NCBI RefSeq assembly: GCF_022647325.1
Contig: NZ_CP071405.1
Location: 3,782,001-3,846,000 of the forward strand
Direction of reading: 5' to 3'
Length of the DNA: 64,000 nt
Source: Pantoea deleyi
GTDB taxonomy: Bacteria; Pseudomonadota; Gammaproteobacteria; Enterobacterales; Enterobacteriaceae
The stretch's first letter is position 1. The number at the start of each line of letters is the position of its first letter. Made by a program: the position numbers and the translations under genes. Positions 29,917 to 47,547 of this stretch are shown here, piece by piece. The notes under the pieces are model-generated. The model had not been told where the DNA came from, made no database searches, and saw only the letters and a list, made by a program, of their open reading frames with translations.

Positions 29917-29945
29917 ATTCTAGGTGAATTTTTCGCCCGTTTCAA
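29917..29945 (-). promoter_or_regulatory. rplJ (PL10) sigma-70 promoter
   Basis: Minus-strand TTGAAA (29940-29945), 17-bp spacer and TAGAAT (29917-29922). The -35 box is immediately beyond the rplA stop. It drives rplJL and, beyond the attenuator, rpoBC. Confidence 0.8.
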
Positions 29946-29952
29946 GCAGCAA

Positions 29953-31098
<1,146 letters not shown>

Positions 31099-31164
31099 TC
31101 AATTGGGTTATAGCGCCTGTAAAAAGGCTCCCCGTGATAACGATTTATACGCTGTTGCCAGCGC

Positions 31165-31205
31165 ATAAAAACAAAAGGCGCGAAATTGTAGTTAAATTTC
31201 GCGCC
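31165..31205 (-). terminator. secE-nusG terminator
   Basis: Minus-strand GGCGCGAAATT, loop TAACTAC, AATTTCGCGCC then TTTTGTTTTT: a perfect 11-bp stem 34 bases after nusG, separating it from the rplK promoter. Confidence 0.9.
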
Positions 31206-31238
31206 TGCTGCAACAGCTAATTTGTGAGCGGAAAGAGG

Positions 31239-31784
31239 TTAACCTTTCTCCACCTGACCGAAGTCGAGTTCAACCGGCGTTGCACGTCCGAAGATGGAAA
31301 CGGAAACCGTCAGGCGGCTCTTCTCGTAATCCACATCTTCAACGACACCGTTAAAGTCAGCAAAGGGACCATCGTTAACGCGAACCATTTCACCTGGCTC
31401 AAACAGCGTTTTCGGACGCGGCTTGTCACCGACCTGCTGCAGACGGTTCATGATCGCATCAACTTCTTTGTCGCTGATCGGTGCCGGACGGTCAGAGGTC
31501 CCGCCGATGAAACCCATCACGCGCGGGACACTGCGCACCAGGTGCCAGCTGGCGTCATTCATCACCATCTGAACCAGTACGTATCCCGGGAAAAACTTGC
31601 GCTCGCTCTTACGACGCTGGCCACCACGAATCTCAACGACTTCTTCAGTCGGAACCATGACGTCGCCAAACAGCTCTTCCATGTTGTGCAATTTGATATG
31701 CTCGCGCAGCGATTGGGCTACGCGGCCTTCAAAACCGGAAAACGCCTGTACGACGTACCAGCGTTTCTTTGGAGCTTCAGACAT
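31239..31784 (-). CDS. nusG: Transcription elongation/termination factor NusG
   Basis: Binds the RNA polymerase clamp to speed elongation, links transcription to the ribosome through S10 and enhances Rho termination. 181 residues, as in E. coli. The NGN domain (about 1-120) carries [22 protein letters not shown] and [11 protein letters not shown]; the C-terminal KOW domain (from about 125) has [31 protein letters not shown]. It starts one base after the secE stop. The window also contains its paralogue rfaH. Confidence 0.98.
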   Translation of the reverse strand: MSEAPKKRWYVVQAFSGFEGRVAQSLREHIKLHNMEELFGDVMVPTEEVVEIRGGQRRKSERKFFPGYVLVQMVMNDASWHLVRSVPRVMGFIGGTSDRPAPISDKEVDAIMNRLQQVGDKPRPKTLFEPGEMVRVNDGPFADFNGVVEDVDYEKSRLTVSVSIFGRATPVELDFGQVEKG

Positions 31785-31785
31785 C

Positions 31786-32169
31786 TCAGAACCTCAGGCC
31801 AGTGATAAACGATACCAGACGGACCAGAATACCATCCAGCCCCCACAAAATCAGTGACATCACGGCAGTCACCGCGGCAACGATTAACGTGGTGTGCAGC
31901 GTTTCCTGGCGGGTTGGCCAGATAACCTTACGCATTTCTGTTCTTGCTTCACGAGCAAAAGCCACGGTCGCTTTGCCTTTGGTCGTTAAAAGCGCAATGC
32001 CGCCAGCCGCTGCAATCAGTACAACTACGGCTAACGCGCGCAGTGGCAGTGACACATCACGATAGAGGTAGTTACCTACAATCGCCGCAAGCAGCAGTAC
32101 CACGACTGCTACCCACTTTACCGCTTCCAGGCCACGCCCGCTCCCTTGAGCTTCGGTATTCGCACTCAT
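31786..32169 (-). CDS. secE: Preprotein translocase subunit SecE
   Basis: Inner-membrane clamp of the SecYEG channel. 127 residues with three hydrophobic segments (about 19-36, 45-63 and 93-111), as in the long enterobacterial form, and the conserved cytoplasmic [20 protein letters not shown] (about 73-92). The start at [13 protein letters not shown] is taken by identity with E. coli; an in-frame ATG five codons upstream is less likely. Operon with nusG. Confidence 0.97.
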   Translation of the reverse strand: MSANTEAQGSGRGLEAVKWVAVVVLLLAAIVGNYLYRDVSLPLRALAVVVLIAAAGGIALLTTKGKATVAFAREARTEMRKVIWPTRQETLHTTLIVAAVTAVMSLILWGLDGILVRLVSFITGLRF

Positions 32170-32343
32170 AAACCAACCTGCCACAATAATTCAGAAACTA
32201 TTCTGCCCCGCAGTGCGAGGCGTCCAAACCGAATGAGCTTTTGAGGCGTAACTCGGTATCTAACGCCGCATGACAGAGCCTGTCTCAGCAATGATTATGA
32301 TCGAAAAAATCACTGATGAGCCAGGTTCTATAAAACAGCGTGC

Positions 32344-32369
32344 AAAAAGGGCATCAAATGATGCCCTTT
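32344..32369 (-). terminator. tuf terminator
   Basis: Minus-strand GGGCATC, loop ATTT, GATGCCC and TTTTT, 35 bases after the tuf stop. The next 175 bases to secE hold its promoter region, with CATAAT as a possible -10 box near 32301-32306. Confidence 0.85.
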
Positions 32370-32400
32370 CCGTGTGCATTGCGTCAAACGTTATCGGTAA

Positions 32401-33612
<1,212 letters not shown>

Positions 33613-33693
33613 TCAATGATATCATCACATTAACCAGGCAATGCCTGACTGCAAGGAAGTTACAGAGAAAATCAGGAGGGAGATTAAAGGAAG

Positions 33694-33769
33694 TGGTGCT
33701 GATACCCAGAGTCGAACTGGGGACCTCACCCTTACCAAGGGTGCGCTCTACCAACTGAGCCATATCAGC
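33694..33769 (-). tRNA. thrT: tRNA-Thr (GGT)
   Basis: 76 bases including the encoded CCA; GCTGATATAGCTCAGTTGG start, anticodon GGT in TTGGTAA, and T arm CAGTTCGACTC. Last tRNA of the cluster, about 110 bases before tuf. Confidence 0.98.
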
Positions 33770-33774
33770 ACATC

Positions 33775-33849
<75 letters not shown>

Positions 33850-34039
33850 ATCCTGGAACTCGGCTACCTGTTCTTTCTGTAGCTTGCAGAAAACAGAGAA
33901 TGACTCTCTGTTATCTACTGCCTGCCAGCGAAGCTGACCGGCTTTGACTTCGCTAACGCTCAGTCTGAATTCAGGGTGATAGATGACTCACCTGACAGAT
34001 AAACAGGTTGTCTATCTGTACTCAACCGCGAGGCTGAGA

Positions 34040-34124
<85 letters not shown>

Positions 34125-34131
34125 TACTTGA

Positions 34132-34207
<76 letters not shown>

Positions 34208-34221
34208 ATCAAGTGGTGCGC

Positions 34222-34276
34222 ATTCTAGGAAGGTCGGGCGCCGGATGCAACTAAAAAATCGCATATTTTTTTTCTA
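34222..34276 (-). promoter_or_regulatory. tRNA-tuf operon promoter with UP-like A/T tract
   Basis: Minus-strand -35 TTGCAT (34245-34250), 17-bp spacer, -10 TAGAAT (34222-34227), then a GC-rich discriminator GCGCACC typical of stringent control. An A/T-rich block at 34251-34276 abuts the -35 and resembles an UP element. Promoter position fits thrU, which starts about 15 bases downstream. Confidence 0.82.
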
Positions 34277-34968
34277 TCGCTTACTATTTGTGCAAATCGT
34301 CGCATTTTCGCGATTTCCTGCAGAATATTTGTGCAATCCGGCCCTGTTTTTAGCATCTCAGCCGGTTCTGACCAACGCTTCACTCCGCGCGAAAGTGCGC
34401 TTTCAGGCAGATAAATGATCCACGGCCTGCGCATTTATTTTACCTGTACGAACTGAGTGATGCTTTTTTGAACCATGCTGCCGCATTTTTTTATTCACCG
34501 TCGTGCTTCAGCAGAAAAGAAAACCGCTTTGCGACTAAAAAAACCCGTTTTTTTGGTGCCACCGTGACGAACGCGGTCTCAGAAAGGCAGCCGGTTTTGC
34601 CGGGGATATCATCCGGCATCGGGTTTTCTCTTTCCCCCGTCCGCTTTACGCTGCTCTCCCGCGTTCACGCTCGCAGGCGAGGCCCGTAATCAGATAAAAG
34701 GGATAATCGTCACCCTGTGGCTGTGAAGCGCGATAAGAGAATAAACAACCCCGGTTCGGCGAAAACAGCGACTATCGTCACGTTTTGTGGGTATGCCGAC
34801 GAAAGCGAGATCGCCTCTATCTTTTTACTTCTGTTGAAAGCCATACTGGTGATACCCTCCAGCCCATTGTTCTCACTGATAAACCAGCGATTCGTGATCC
34901 AATTCACCTGTGCTGTCCTGCTTATCGGATAACGCGCGGTTGATTGCACTGAATCTGCGGTCAGATGC
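34277..34968. other. Intergenic region between the tRNA cluster and coaA, no gene seen
   Basis: About 690 bases with short open frames on both strands, none with a ribosome site, recognisable domain or conserved character. Near the tRNA promoter an 11-base direct repeat TATTTGTGCAA occurs at 34285-34295 and 34326-34336. The right end should include the coaA promoter, which I could not define. Confidence 0.5.
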
Positions 34969-35922
34969 ATGCTTATGGATAAAACGACACCCCTGACAAC
35001 GCCTTATCTGGAGTTCACTCGCGAGCAGTGGGCTGCATTACGTGATTCTGTTCCTATGACACTGTCAGAAGATGAGATCGCGCAGCTGAAAGGTATTAAC
35101 GAGGATCTCTCACTGGAAGAGGTGGCAGAAATTTATCTGCCGCTTTCGCGTCTGCTTAATTTTTATATCAGTTCGAATGTTCGCCGGCAGGCGGTACTGG
35201 AGCAGTTCCTCGGCACGAATGGCCAGAAGATCCCCTATATCATCAGTATTGCGGGCAGCGTAGCGGTCGGGAAAAGCACCACGGCGCGTGTATTGCAGGC
35301 GTTGCTGAGCCGCTGGCCTGAACACCGTAAGGTGGAATTGATCACCACGGACGGCTTCCTTCATCCTAATGCCGTGCTGAAAGAGCGTGGCCTGATGAAG
35401 AAGAAAGGGTTTCCGCAATCCTATGATATGCACCGGCTGGTTAATTTCGTGTCTGACTTAAAGTCGGGCGCCAGTCAGGTCACCGCTCCGGTCTATTCGC
35501 ATCTGATTTATGATGTCATCCCTGATGGGGATAAAGTGATCCAGCAGCCTGATATTCTTATTCTTGAAGGCCTGAATGTATTGCAGAGCGGGATGGACTA
35601 TCCCCACGATCCTCATCATGTCTTTGTGTCAGACTTCGTCGATTTCTCTATCTATGTGGATGCGGAAGAAGATCTCCTGCAGAACTGGTATATCAATCGA
35701 TTCCTGAAATTCCGTCAGGGCGCCTTTACCGATCCCGACTCCTACTTCCATCACTATGCCCGGCTTTCAGAAGCGGAAGCGATTGAGGTTGCAGGGAATT
35801 TATGGAAAGAAATCAACTGGCTCAACCTGCAGGAGAATATCCTGCCGACACGTGAACGGGCCAGCCTGATTATGACTAAAAGCGGCGACCATGCGGTCGA
35901 CAGGGTTCGCCTGCGTAAATAG
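34969..35922 (+). CDS. coaA: Pantothenate kinase CoaA (type I)
   Basis: ATP-dependent phosphorylation of pantothenate, the first and CoA-inhibited step of coenzyme A synthesis. 317 residues (316 in E. coli). P-loop GSVAVGKST (about 96-104), the pantothenate-binding [10 protein letters not shown] (about 125-134), [10 protein letters not shown], and C-terminal [26 protein letters not shown]. Neither this ATG nor the one two codons later (34975) has a clear ribosome site, so the exact start is uncertain. It is convergent with birA. Confidence 0.97.
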   Translation: MLMDKTTPLTTPYLEFTREQWAALRDSVPMTLSEDEIAQLKGINEDLSLEEVAEIYLPLSRLLNFYISSNVRRQAVLEQFLGTNGQKIPYIISIAGSVAVGKSTTARVLQALLSRWPEHRKVELITTDGFLHPNAVLKERGLMKKKGFPQSYDMHRLVNFVSDLKSGASQVTAPVYSHLIYDVIPDGDKVIQQPDILILEGLNVLQSGMDYPHDPHHVFVSDFVDFSIYVDAEEDLLQNWYINRFLKFRQGAFTDPDSYFHHYARLSEAEAIEVAGNLWKEINWLNLQENILPTRERASLIMTKSGDHAVDRVRLRK

Positions 35923-35964
35923 ACGCTACCGTCTGAGAGCCTGCATTCATGCAGGCTCGCTGAC

Positions 35965-36924
35965 TCACACCGGCCGCAGCGATATCTCACCGCCTACCCA
36001 GGATTTGATTTCGCCCTCCTGTTCCAGCAGCAGGCCACCCTGACTGTCGACCCCCCGCGCGATGCCGTGCACTTCCCGTTCGCCAATCAGCAGCTTAACC
36101 GGCCGGTTGATAAAATTATCCAGCGCGGCCCAGCGTTCAATAAAGGGCGTTAACCCCTCCTGTTCGAAGAGCGGCAGGGCATCACGCAGGCTGTTAATCA
36201 GGCGGGCCGCCAGTTCATTGCGATTCACGGTGACCCCGGCCTCCTGCAGGTTGATCCAGCCCTGATTTATCTGGGCGGCATCCGCTGAACGCATCGCCAG
36301 ATTAATCCCGGCCCCCATCACAATCTGCGCAGCATCGCCGGTTTTGCCTGTCAACTCAACCAGGATCCCGGCCAGTTTGCGATCGTTCAGATAGATATCA
36401 TTAGGCCACTTAACGCGGACGTCGCTGGCACCTGACGAGCGCAGTGTCTCCGCCATGATAATCCCAATCACCAGGCTCAGACCCATCGCCGCAGCGGGTC
36501 CCTGCTCCAGACGCCAGTACATGGACATGTAAAGATTGGCCCCAAAGGGAGAGAACCACTGACGGCCACGACGGCCGCGACCAGCCTGCTGATATTCCGC
36601 GATGCAGGCAGCGCCCGACGCCAGTTCGTTCATCCGCTCCAGCAGATACTGATTCGTCGAATCAATGACCGGGATCACTGAGACGTTGCCCTGTTTGACC
36701 AGTGAGAGAATCAGCTGCTCATCCAGCAACTGAATCGGCGCAGAGAGGCTATAGCCCTTTCCTGTTACGGTAAAAACGTCAAGTCCCCAGCTTTTCAGGG
36801 TCTGGATATGCTTATTGATGGCAGCCCGGCTCATCCCCAGCGTTTCGCCTAGCTGCTCACCGGAATGAAATTCACCATCAGATAAAATATCGACCAGCTT
36901 TAGCGGAACACTGTGGTCTTTCAT
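35965..36924 (-). CDS. birA: Biotin operon repressor / biotin--protein ligase BirA
   Basis: Activates biotin to biotinyl-AMP, transfers it to acetyl-CoA carboxylase carrier protein and, as a biotinyl-AMP dimer, represses the bio operon. 319 residues against 321. N-terminal winged helix (about 1-60: [24 protein letters not shown]), biotin-binding loop GRGRRGRQW (about 115-123), [19 protein letters not shown] (catalytic Lys in KWPND), and a C-terminal SH3-like domain. The start overlaps the murB stop by four bases (ATGA). Confidence 0.97.
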   Translation of the reverse strand: MKDHSVPLKLVDILSDGEFHSGEQLGETLGMSRAAINKHIQTLKSWGLDVFTVTGKGYSLSAPIQLLDEQLILSLVKQGNVSVIPVIDSTNQYLLERMNELASGAACIAEYQQAGRGRRGRQWFSPFGANLYMSMYWRLEQGPAAAMGLSLVIGIIMAETLRSSGASDVRVKWPNDIYLNDRKLAGILVELTGKTGDAAQIVMGAGINLAMRSADAAQINQGWINLQEAGVTVNRNELAARLINSLRDALPLFEQEGLTPFIERWAALDNFINRPVKLLIGEREVHGIARGVDSQGGLLLEQEGEIKSWVGGEISLRPV

Positions 36925-37958
36925 GCGATTACTCCGACGGCGTTACACTCGCCCCGCGCCTCGATAAAGCGCACTTCAGGCTCCAGCCAGACATCAAATT
37001 TTTCCCCTACCCGGGCGCGCACGGCTTTTGCCAGCGCCACGATGTCCTCTGAGGTGGCGTTATCGGCATTGATCAGGACCAGCGCCTGTTGCTGATGAAC
37101 GGCTGCGCCTCCGATGCGATAACCTTTCAGCTGGCACTGGTCGATAAGCCACCCTGCGGCCAGCTTGGTTTCGCCATCCGGCATCGGATAGTGTGGCATC
37201 GCCGGGAACTGCGCCAGCAGTGAACGGCACTGCGCTGCGGAGATCACCGGATTTTTGAAGAAACTGCCGACGTTGCCGGTGACTTTTGGGTCAGGTAACT
37301 TGCTCTGGCGCATCCGGCACACCGCATGATAGACATCCCAGGCACTGGCAGTCAGCGGATCGAGCGTCTTCAAATCGCCGTAGGTCAGTACCGGCTGCCA
37401 ATGCTTAGCCAATATGAACCCTACCGCGACGATCACATAGCCTGACTGATAGCGATGCTTAAAAATGCTGTCGCGATAGCCAAACTCACACGCCTGGCAA
37501 TCGAGACGCTCTGTCTGGCCATTGTGCAGATTCAGGACGTCGACGTAGTCGCAGACATCTTTTAACTCGACTCCGTAAGCGCCGATATTCTGAATGGGTG
37601 CAGAGCCCGTCATTCCCGGGATCAGCGCCAGGTTTTCCAGGCCAGTGATCCCTTTTTCCAGCGTACTTTTGACCAGCTGATGCCAGTTCTCACCGGCGCC
37701 GACATGTAATCGCCACTGTTCGTTGTCATCCTGAATGCGGATGCCCTGAATACGGTTTAATACGACGGTTCCGGCAAAATCTTCAAGGAAGAGGACATTG
37801 CTACCTTCGCCCAGCACCAGGAAGGGTGTCTGATCCTGCTGGCTGGCCTGCCAGGCCGCCAGAATGGCCGCTGGCGTCTCAGCGACGATGCGTTTTTGTG
37901 TATGTACTTCGAGTCCGAGCGTATTGTCGGCTTTTAAGGAAGGATACTGGCTGGACAT
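36921..37958 (-). CDS. murB: UDP-N-acetylenolpyruvoylglucosamine reductase MurB
   Basis: FAD/NADPH enzyme that forms UDP-N-acetylmuramate for peptidoglycan. 345 residues, type I form. FAD-binding segment [11 protein letters not shown] (about 46-56), [19 protein letters not shown] (about 113-131), catalytic Ser in [12 protein letters not shown] (about 223-234) and the C-terminal Glu in WLEPEVRFI. It overlaps birA by four bases and lies just upstream of the second rRNA operon's terminator, as in E. coli, where murB follows rrnB. Confidence 0.97.
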   Translation of the reverse strand: MSSQYPSLKADNTLGLEVHTQKRIVAETPAAILAAWQASQQDQTPFLVLGEGSNVLFLEDFAGTVVLNRIQGIRIQDDNEQWRLHVGAGENWHQLVKSTLEKGITGLENLALIPGMTGSAPIQNIGAYGVELKDVCDYVDVLNLHNGQTERLDCQACEFGYRDSIFKHRYQSGYVIVAVGFILAKHWQPVLTYGDLKTLDPLTASAWDVYHAVCRMRQSKLPDPKVTGNVGSFFKNPVISAAQCRSLLAQFPAMPHYPMPDGETKLAAGWLIDQCQLKGYRIGGAAVHQQQALVLINADNATSEDIVALAKAVRARVGEKFDVWLEPEVRFIEARGECNAVGVIA

Positions 37959-38063
37959 TTGACGGCCTTTACTGAGTTATCTGGCCGTAGTTTACCGTAT
38001 CAGAGAGGGGTTCTCAGGCTGTTTTCGGGGATCGGGATGAGGTTTTTCACGATCGACAGACGT

Positions 38064-38091
38064 AAAAAAGCCCCGCACTCGCGTGCGGGGC
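38064..38091 (-). terminator. rRNA operon 2 terminator
   Basis: Same 9-bp GC-rich stem, tetraloop and T6 tail as at 1193-1220. The immediate surroundings (about 38060-38110) are identical to those of operon 1, but the sequence beyond diverges, marking the end of the repeated unit. Confidence 0.92.
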
Positions 38092-38106
38092 TTCTTCACT
38101 TATACA

Positions 38107-38226
38107 ATGCCTGGCAGTTCCCTACTCTCGCATGGGGAGGCCCCACACTACCATCGGCGCTACGGCGTTTCACTTCTGAGTTCGGCATGGGGTCAGGTGG
38201 GACCACCGCGCTAAAGCCGCCAGGCA
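38107..38226 (-). rRNA. rrf: 5S ribosomal RNA (operon 2)
   Basis: 120 bases, reading the same as the copy at 1236-1355. The spacer to 23S differs from operon 1 by a few single-base changes (for example GGGGCC against GGGCC at about 38250). Confidence 0.97.
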
Positions 38227-38314
38227 GATTCTGTCTTCCGCGCCGCCCTGGGGCCGCGCAGACTTATCCGGTTCAGGCTGAAAATCGTCTCTCAAAAAAC
38301 GCCTCTGGCGTTGT

Positions 38315-41221
<2,907 letters not shown>

Positions 41222-41446
41222 TCACAACCCACAGGCGTTTTCACGCTGCGGACTGCAAGCATTGAGAGACCCGACCGTATCGCTCTGCCATCCCTTATTA
41301 CGGAGGGATGACGCGCTACGTCGTTTCAATTTTCAGCTTGTTCCGGATTGTTAAAGAGCAAATATCTCAAACGCGTCTCCGCCGCTTACGCAGCCGAACC
41401 GGTTTTGAGATACTGTGGAGACACCTTTCACCTGTCACCAAGCAGG

Positions 41447-41521
41447 TGGCGTCCCCTAGGGGATTCGAACCCCTGTTGCCGCCGTGAAAGGGCGGAGTCC
41501 TAACCGCTAGACGAAGGGGAC
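41447..41521 (-). tRNA. gltT: tRNA-Glu (TTC)
   Basis: 75 bases including CCA. Starts GTCCCCTTCGTCTAGCGG, anticodon TTC in CTTTCAC, T arm GGGGTTCGAATCCCC. It is the only tRNA in this spacer. The D-loop (TAGCGGTTAGGA) is one base shorter than that of E. coli gltT. Confidence 0.97.
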
Positions 41522-41609
41522 ACGATAGTGTCACGACTTCGCAGCCGTCCTGCTCATTACTTTTTATCAGACAATCTGTGTGAGCACTGCGCGGGAAGGT
41601 ATCTTAAGG

Positions 41610-43151
<1,542 letters not shown>

Positions 43152-43305
43152 AAAGTTTGATTTGCCGGAACAAGTCCAGCGATGCTCATCTGTAAAACGT
43201 CATAATGAATTTCATTATGTGTTCACTCGTGAGGCTTAATATTTTTTTGCGTCCGGAGACGCTGATATCAATCCTGCGAGTGCCCACACAGATTGTCTGA
43301 TAAAT

Positions 43306-43317
43306 TGTTAAAGAGCA
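43306..43317 (-). promoter_or_regulatory. rrn leader boxA antitermination site (operon 2)
   Basis: Minus-strand TGCTCTTTAACA in the same leader context as operon 1. Confidence 0.85.
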
Positions 43318-43356
43318 GTGCGAACAGTGCGTTAGCGTCCTGTCGCGAGGTGGCGT

Positions 43357-43384
43357 ATATTACGCTTTCCTCCTTCAGAGTCAA
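43357..43384 (-). promoter_or_regulatory. rrn P2 promoter (operon 2)
   Basis: TTGACT (43379-43384), 16 bp, TAATAT (43357-43362), identical to operon 1. Confidence 0.75.
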
Positions 43385-43475
43385 CCTCTTTTTTCAGAAG
43401 TTTTCTCCGGCGGCGCAGTCTCCTGTGCCTCTCAGCCCGTTTCCCGTTGCCGGTGTGCCGTGTTGATGGAGGCGC

Positions 43476-43503
43476 ATTATAGGGAGTTCGCGCGCCCTGA
43501 CAA
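43476..43503 (-). promoter_or_regulatory. rrn P1 promoter (operon 2)
   Basis: TTGTCA (43498-43503), 16 bp, TATAAT (43476-43481) and discriminator GCGCCTCC. The core from -10 downstream equals operon 1, but the -35 and everything upstream are unrelated, so the two operons have separate upstream activation sequences; here AT-rich CAGTAATCTTTTTGCAATAA lies upstream of the -35. Confidence 0.82.
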
Positions 43504-43561
43504 GCGTTTATTGCAAAAAGATTACTGTTCGAAGTAATTTTCATCAAATCGCGTTATTTCG

Positions 43562-44095
43562 CTACGATTTGCCTGGTAACTGTGCAAATTCCTGAGCAAA
43601 AGCACGGACCTGCGCCCAGTCTGTGTACTCCACTTCTTTCGTTGAATCGGTTTCTCCGCCAGTCATCCGCATAATGAGCTGAATCATGACCCGATCAAAC
43701 CAGCGATAGCGCGGATAGTAGAGCGCTCCGGCGAAGACGGCGCAGCAATCGGGCTGCCACGGTGACGCCGCCAGGAACTTCCGGGTATAGGCATTCGTCT
43801 CGGGAGAGCGCTTCTCCGGTTTACGCGCCGTCAGGTTCACCGAGAAGAATCCGCTGGTACACTGCTGCAGCGCCTGGAGATGTTGCTTCACAAAGGTTTC
43901 GACGACCGGCTGAAAATGACCGTAACGAATAGAGGCGCCGATCAGCACGCGATCGTAGTCTGCCCATACCGGCTGCGGCGCATCCTGAATGTTCATCAGG
44001 TCACAGGGTTGCTGCGTACGGATCGCTTCAGCAAGCGCAGAGGCAATCTTCCGGGTTTGTCCGTCACGGGTCGAATAGAGAATCAGGGCTTTCAT
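43562..44095 (-). CDS. hemG: Menaquinone-dependent protoporphyrinogen IX oxidase HemG
   Basis: Oxidises protoporphyrinogen IX to protoporphyrin IX using quinones. 177 residues with a long-chain flavodoxin fold: FMN phosphate loop [12 protein letters not shown] (about 7-18), [13 protein letters not shown] (about 54-66), and the HemG-specific insertion toward the C-terminus ([27 protein letters not shown]). It is the last gene before the second rRNA operon and reads into it, as hemG does into rrnA in E. coli. trkH is 17 bases upstream. Confidence 0.96.
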   Translation of the reverse strand: MKALILYSTRDGQTRKIASALAEAIRTQQPCDLMNIQDAPQPVWADYDRVLIGASIRYGHFQPVVETFVKQHLQALQQCTSGFFSVNLTARKPEKRSPETNAYTRKFLAASPWQPDCCAVFAGALYYPRYRWFDRVMIQLIMRMTGGETDSTKEVEYTDWAQVRAFAQEFAQLPGKS

Positions 44096-44112
44096 TTCAG
44101 CATCCTTATTAA

Positions 44113-45564
44113 TTATTCACGCCAGAAAGTCGGCGTGAACAGCACCAGCAAGGTAAATACCTCGAGGCGTCCGAATAACATAGTCGAGATCAGTATCCAT
44201 TTCGCTACGTCATTCATCGAAGTGAAGTTATCGGCGACCACCCCTAAGCCTGGCCCGAGGTTATTCAGGGTGGCGGCAACGGCGGCAAAAGCCGAGAAAT
44301 CATCTACGCCTGTGGCGATGATCGCCAGCATACTGACCAGGAATACCAGCGCATACGCCGAGAAGAATCCCCATACGGCTTCGAGGATACGTTCCGGCAG
44401 CGCGCGGTTGCCCAGCTTAATGGTGTAAACCGCATTCGGGTGAACCAGACGCTTAAGTTCACGGTTGCCCTGCTTGCACAGCAGCAGGATACGGATCACC
44501 TTCAGGCCACCGCCGGTTGAACCGGCACATCCGCCGATAAAGGCAGAGCACAACAGCAGCACTGGCAGGAACAGCGGCCAGCGCGAGATGCTGTCGGTAG
44601 TGAATCCCGCCGTCGTGGCCATCGACACCACCTGGAAAAAGGCCTGGTTCAGCGTTTGCCAGCCATCCGAGTAGACATGGTGGAACCAGAGTACCAGCGT
44701 GCAGATCAGCACCAGCGTCAGCTGTACGCCAATAAACATGCGGAACTCCGGGTCGCGCCAGTAGACGCGCGGATTGCGTCCGCTGAGCATGGCAAAGTGC
44801 AGACCATAGTTACAGCCGGAGATCAGCAGAAACACCGCCACGATAGTGTTGATGGTGCCACTGTTAAAATAGCCGATGCTGGCATCGTGGGTTGAGAAGC
44901 CGCCGATAGCGATGGTTGAGAAACTGTGACCGATGGCATCGAACGCCGGCATGCCCGCCAGCCACAACGCCAGTGCACAGGCGACCGTCAGCAGAACGTA
45001 GATCAGCCAGAGTGTTTTCGCCGTCTCGGCAATACGTGGCCGCATCTTGTTATCTTTTAGCGGCCCCGGCATCTCAGCACGATAGAGCTGCATGCCGCCG
45101 ACGCCCAGAATCGGCAGAATCGCCACCGCTAACACGATGATCCCCATCCCGCCCAGCCACTGCAGCATCTGCCGGTAGAAGAGGATTGCTTTAGGCAGCG
45201 AGTCCAGCCCCACCAGGGTCGTGGCACCGGTGGTCGTCAGGCCGGAGAAAGATTCAAAGAAGGCGTCCGTCACCGAAAGATGCGGCTGCTCGGCAAAGAT
45301 AAAGGGCATCGCCCCCACGCTGCCCAGCACCGTCCAGAACAGCACGACGATCAGAAATCCTTCCCGCGGCTTAAGCTCGGTTTTCTTTTTGCGGTTCGGC
45401 CACCACAGCAGCGAGCCGATCACCAGCGCCATCATAAAGGTCTGGCTAAACGCCCGTCCTGCGCCATCGCGATAGATCAATGCGACCAGGCCAGGCAAAA
45501 TCATCGTCACTGAAAAGAGGATCACCAGCAGACCGACTATGCGGGTAATGGCGCGAAAGTGCAT
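44113..45564 (-). CDS. trkH: Trk system potassium uptake protein TrkH
   Basis: Inner-membrane K+ channel subunit working with TrkA. 483 residues, exactly the E. coli length, with about ten hydrophobic segments arranged as four M1-P-M2 repeats. Selectivity-filter glycines are visible in [10 protein letters not shown] (about 110-119), [18 protein letters not shown] and NNLGPG. It is 32 bases after yigZ and 17 before hemG, forming a yigZ-trkH-hemG run as in E. coli. Confidence 0.97.
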   Translation of the reverse strand: MHFRAITRIVGLLVILFSVTMILPGLVALIYRDGAGRAFSQTFMMALVIGSLLWWPNRKKKTELKPREGFLIVVLFWTVLGSVGAMPFIFAEQPHLSVTDAFFESFSGLTTTGATTLVGLDSLPKAILFYRQMLQWLGGMGIIVLAVAILPILGVGGMQLYRAEMPGPLKDNKMRPRIAETAKTLWLIYVLLTVACALALWLAGMPAFDAIGHSFSTIAIGGFSTHDASIGYFNSGTINTIVAVFLLISGCNYGLHFAMLSGRNPRVYWRDPEFRMFIGVQLTLVLICTLVLWFHHVYSDGWQTLNQAFFQVVSMATTAGFTTDSISRWPLFLPVLLLCSAFIGGCAGSTGGGLKVIRILLLCKQGNRELKRLVHPNAVYTIKLGNRALPERILEAVWGFFSAYALVFLVSMLAIIATGVDDFSAFAAVAATLNNLGPGLGVVADNFTSMNDVAKWILISTMLFGRLEVFTLLVLFTPTFWRE

Positions 45565-45596
45565 TCAGCCGTTCCTTTAAATAAAAGAGATGAAGA

Positions 45597-46214
45597 TCAG
45601 GGTGTGAGCGGGATAAGCGATAACGCTCCCCGACTAAAGTCTGACAGATTTTGTTTGAAACCGTCGATCTGCCCGTAAGGCACGGCCAGCGTCAACGCGA
45701 TACGATCCTGATAGTCGCTCTCCGTCACCTTCGCGTCGAAACGCTGTACCAGCCGTTCGATATCACTCAGCTGCGGATAGTCACATTGCAGAGTGAAGTA
45801 TTTCATCGGCACTTTACGCTGCCGGGGCAGCTGCTTAAGGCCCTGCTGGACGCCGCCGCCATACGCTTTCACTAAGCCGCCGGTTCCCAGCATGATGCCG
45901 CCGTAATAGCGCACCACCACGGCGGTAATCTCGCCAATCCCGGCGCCCATCAGCTGCGCCAGCATCGGCTTCCCCGCCGTGCCCGACGGCTCACCATCAT
46001 CGGAGAAGCCGAGCTGCTGAGAGTCATCCGGCGCGCCCGCGACCCAGGCCCAGCAGTGATGGCGGGCAGTGGGATGCTCACTTTTCACCTGCTGAACAAA
46101 AGCACGCGCCGCCTCTGCTCCCTCGGTGTGTGCCAGTAGCGTAATGAAGCGACTCTTCTTGATGGTCTCTTCACTGCTGCTCACTGGCACAGCCGGAATA
46201 TCAAAGGCCTCCAT
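45597..46214 (-). CDS. yigZ: IMPACT/YigZ family protein
   Basis: 205 residues, member of the UPF0029/IMPACT family. The N-terminal domain has ETIKKSRFITLLAH (about 14-27), HPTARHHCWAWV and the highly conserved DDGEPSGTAGKPML (about 75-88); the C-terminal DUF1949 domain has a ferredoxin-like fold. Biochemical role is not settled; relatives of IMPACT act in translational control. It starts one base past the pepQ stop, so the two are coupled. Confidence 0.93.
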   Translation of the reverse strand: MEAFDIPAVPVSSSEETIKKSRFITLLAHTEGAEAARAFVQQVKSEHPTARHHCWAWVAGAPDDSQQLGFSDDGEPSGTAGKPMLAQLMGAGIGEITAVVVRYYGGIMLGTGGLVKAYGGGVQQGLKQLPRQRKVPMKYFTLQCDYPQLSDIERLVQRFDAKVTESDYQDRIALTLAVPYGQIDGFKQNLSDFSRGALSLIPLTP

Positions 46215-46215
46215 G

Positions 46216-47547
46216 TCAGGCCAGATGCAGATCGCGGGTCATGTTCTCAACGCGATGCGCATGGATCACCACGTTATCCTCGATACGAATGCCGCCATAA
46301 GGCCGCAGCGCATCGATCGCCTGCCAGTTGAAGTGCTGACTGAAACGCCCTTCGCGCAGCGGTGCCAGGAGCGAATCAATAATATAGAAGCCCGGCTCGA
46401 TGGTTAACACCATGCCCGGTTGCAGGACGCGCGTGCAGCGAAGATAAGGATACTGCGCAGGCGCAGCCAGATGGGTGCCCTGCTCATCCTGCATGAAACC
46501 GGCCACATCGTGCACCTGCAGACCCAGAGGATGCCCCAGACCGTGCGGCATAAACGGCCCGGTCAGGTCTTCCGCCACCAGCGCCTCTTCGCTGATTCCA
46601 CGCACCAGCTCGAACTTCAGCAACATCTTCGCAATACGATGGTGCATCTGAAGATGATAATCGGTGTAACGCACGCCGGGTTTCAGCGTGGCGATCAGCG
46701 CCAGCTCTTCAGCATTCATCGCCTCCACCATTCTGGCATAGAGAGAACTGCTCTGGGCGGCATAGCTGCGGGTCAGATCGGCGGCATAGCCCAGATACTC
46801 AGCGCCGGCATCAATCAGAAAACTGTGACGTTTCGCGGGCGGCTGATGGTCCAGACGGGTGTAGTGCAGCACCGCGGCGTGTTCATTCAGCGCAATGATA
46901 TTGCCGTATGGCACGTCGGTGTCGCGGTGGCCGGTCGCGGTCAGGTAAGCCTGATTGATGTCGAACTCGCTTAATCCCGCCGAAAAGGCCTCTTTCGCTG
47001 CCCGATGGCCCGCCACGGCCAGCTTTTGCGCCTGGCGCATACAGGCCAGCTCATAATCTGTTTTAATGCTGCGGTGGAAGTGCAGGAAGTCGATAACCGC
47101 TTTGGGGTTGATATTGCCGGAGGCGATGCCGAGCTGGGTGGCGCGCGCGCTGACCGGGCCGATATAGGCGACGTTATCACGCTGAGCAGGCAGCAACTGC
47201 CCGATCTCATCCGCATTTTTCAGGCCAATAACCTCAACATCTTTCGTCCAGAAGCTATCCGGCAGCGGCTCCACGTTATGCCAGTAATCGACCGGCGAGT
47301 AGAACCAGAGTTTCGGTTTGTTCACCCCGTCGATCCATAACCAGCAGTTTGGAACCTGCGTCACCGGAACCCAGGCTTTAAACTGGGGGTTCACCTTGAA
47401 GGGATAGGTGTGATCATCCAGAAACACCGTCAACAGCTCACCGGAATGGATCAACATCGCATCCAGTTTATTGCGTGCCAGCACCTGCTGCGCCCGTTGT
47501 TGCAACGTGGCGATGTGCGCGTGATACAAGGTCTTCAGTGAATCCAT
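46216..47547 (-). CDS. pepQ: Xaa-Pro dipeptidase PepQ
   Basis: Metallopeptidase that cleaves dipeptides with C-terminal proline. 443 residues, identical in length to E. coli. The pita-bread domain ligands are seen: [17 protein letters not shown] (two Asp, about 246 and 257), [14 protein letters not shown] (His about 339), MVLTIEPGF (Glu about 384) and [10 protein letters not shown] (Glu about 423). The ATG at 47547 is preceded by GGAGACGTCA; a much longer open frame upstream is rejected since it runs through the fadB control region. Divergent from fadB. Confidence 0.96.
   Translation of the reverse strand: MDSLKTLYHAHIATLQQRAQQVLARNKLDAMLIHSGELLTVFLDDHTYPFKVNPQFKAWVPVTQVPNCWLWIDGVNKPKLWFYSPVDYWHNVEPLPDSFWTKDVEVIGLKNADEIGQLLPAQRDNVAYIGPVSARATQLGIASGNINPKAVIDFLHFHRSIKTDYELACMRQAQKLAVAGHRAAKEAFSAGLSEFDINQAYLTATGHRDTDVPYGNIIALNEHAAVLHYTRLDHQPPAKRHSFLIDAGAEYLGYAADLTRSYAAQSSSLYARMVEAMNAEELALIATLKPGVRYTDYHLQMHHRIAKMLLKFELVRGISEEALVAEDLTGPFMPHGLGHPLGLQVHDVAGFMQDEQGTHLAAPAQYPYLRCTRVLQPGMVLTIEPGFYIIDSLLAPLREGRFSQHFNWQAIDALRPYGGIRIEDNVVIHAHRVENMTRDLHLA

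Noticed and set aside
34468..34689. 73-codon open frame upstream of coaA
   Set aside because: No ribosome site, no recognisable domain and composition unlike neighbouring genes.
34710..34970. 86-codon open frame on the minus strand overlapping the coaA start
   Set aside because: It would be antisense to the coaA 5' end, has no ribosome site and no resemblance to a known family.
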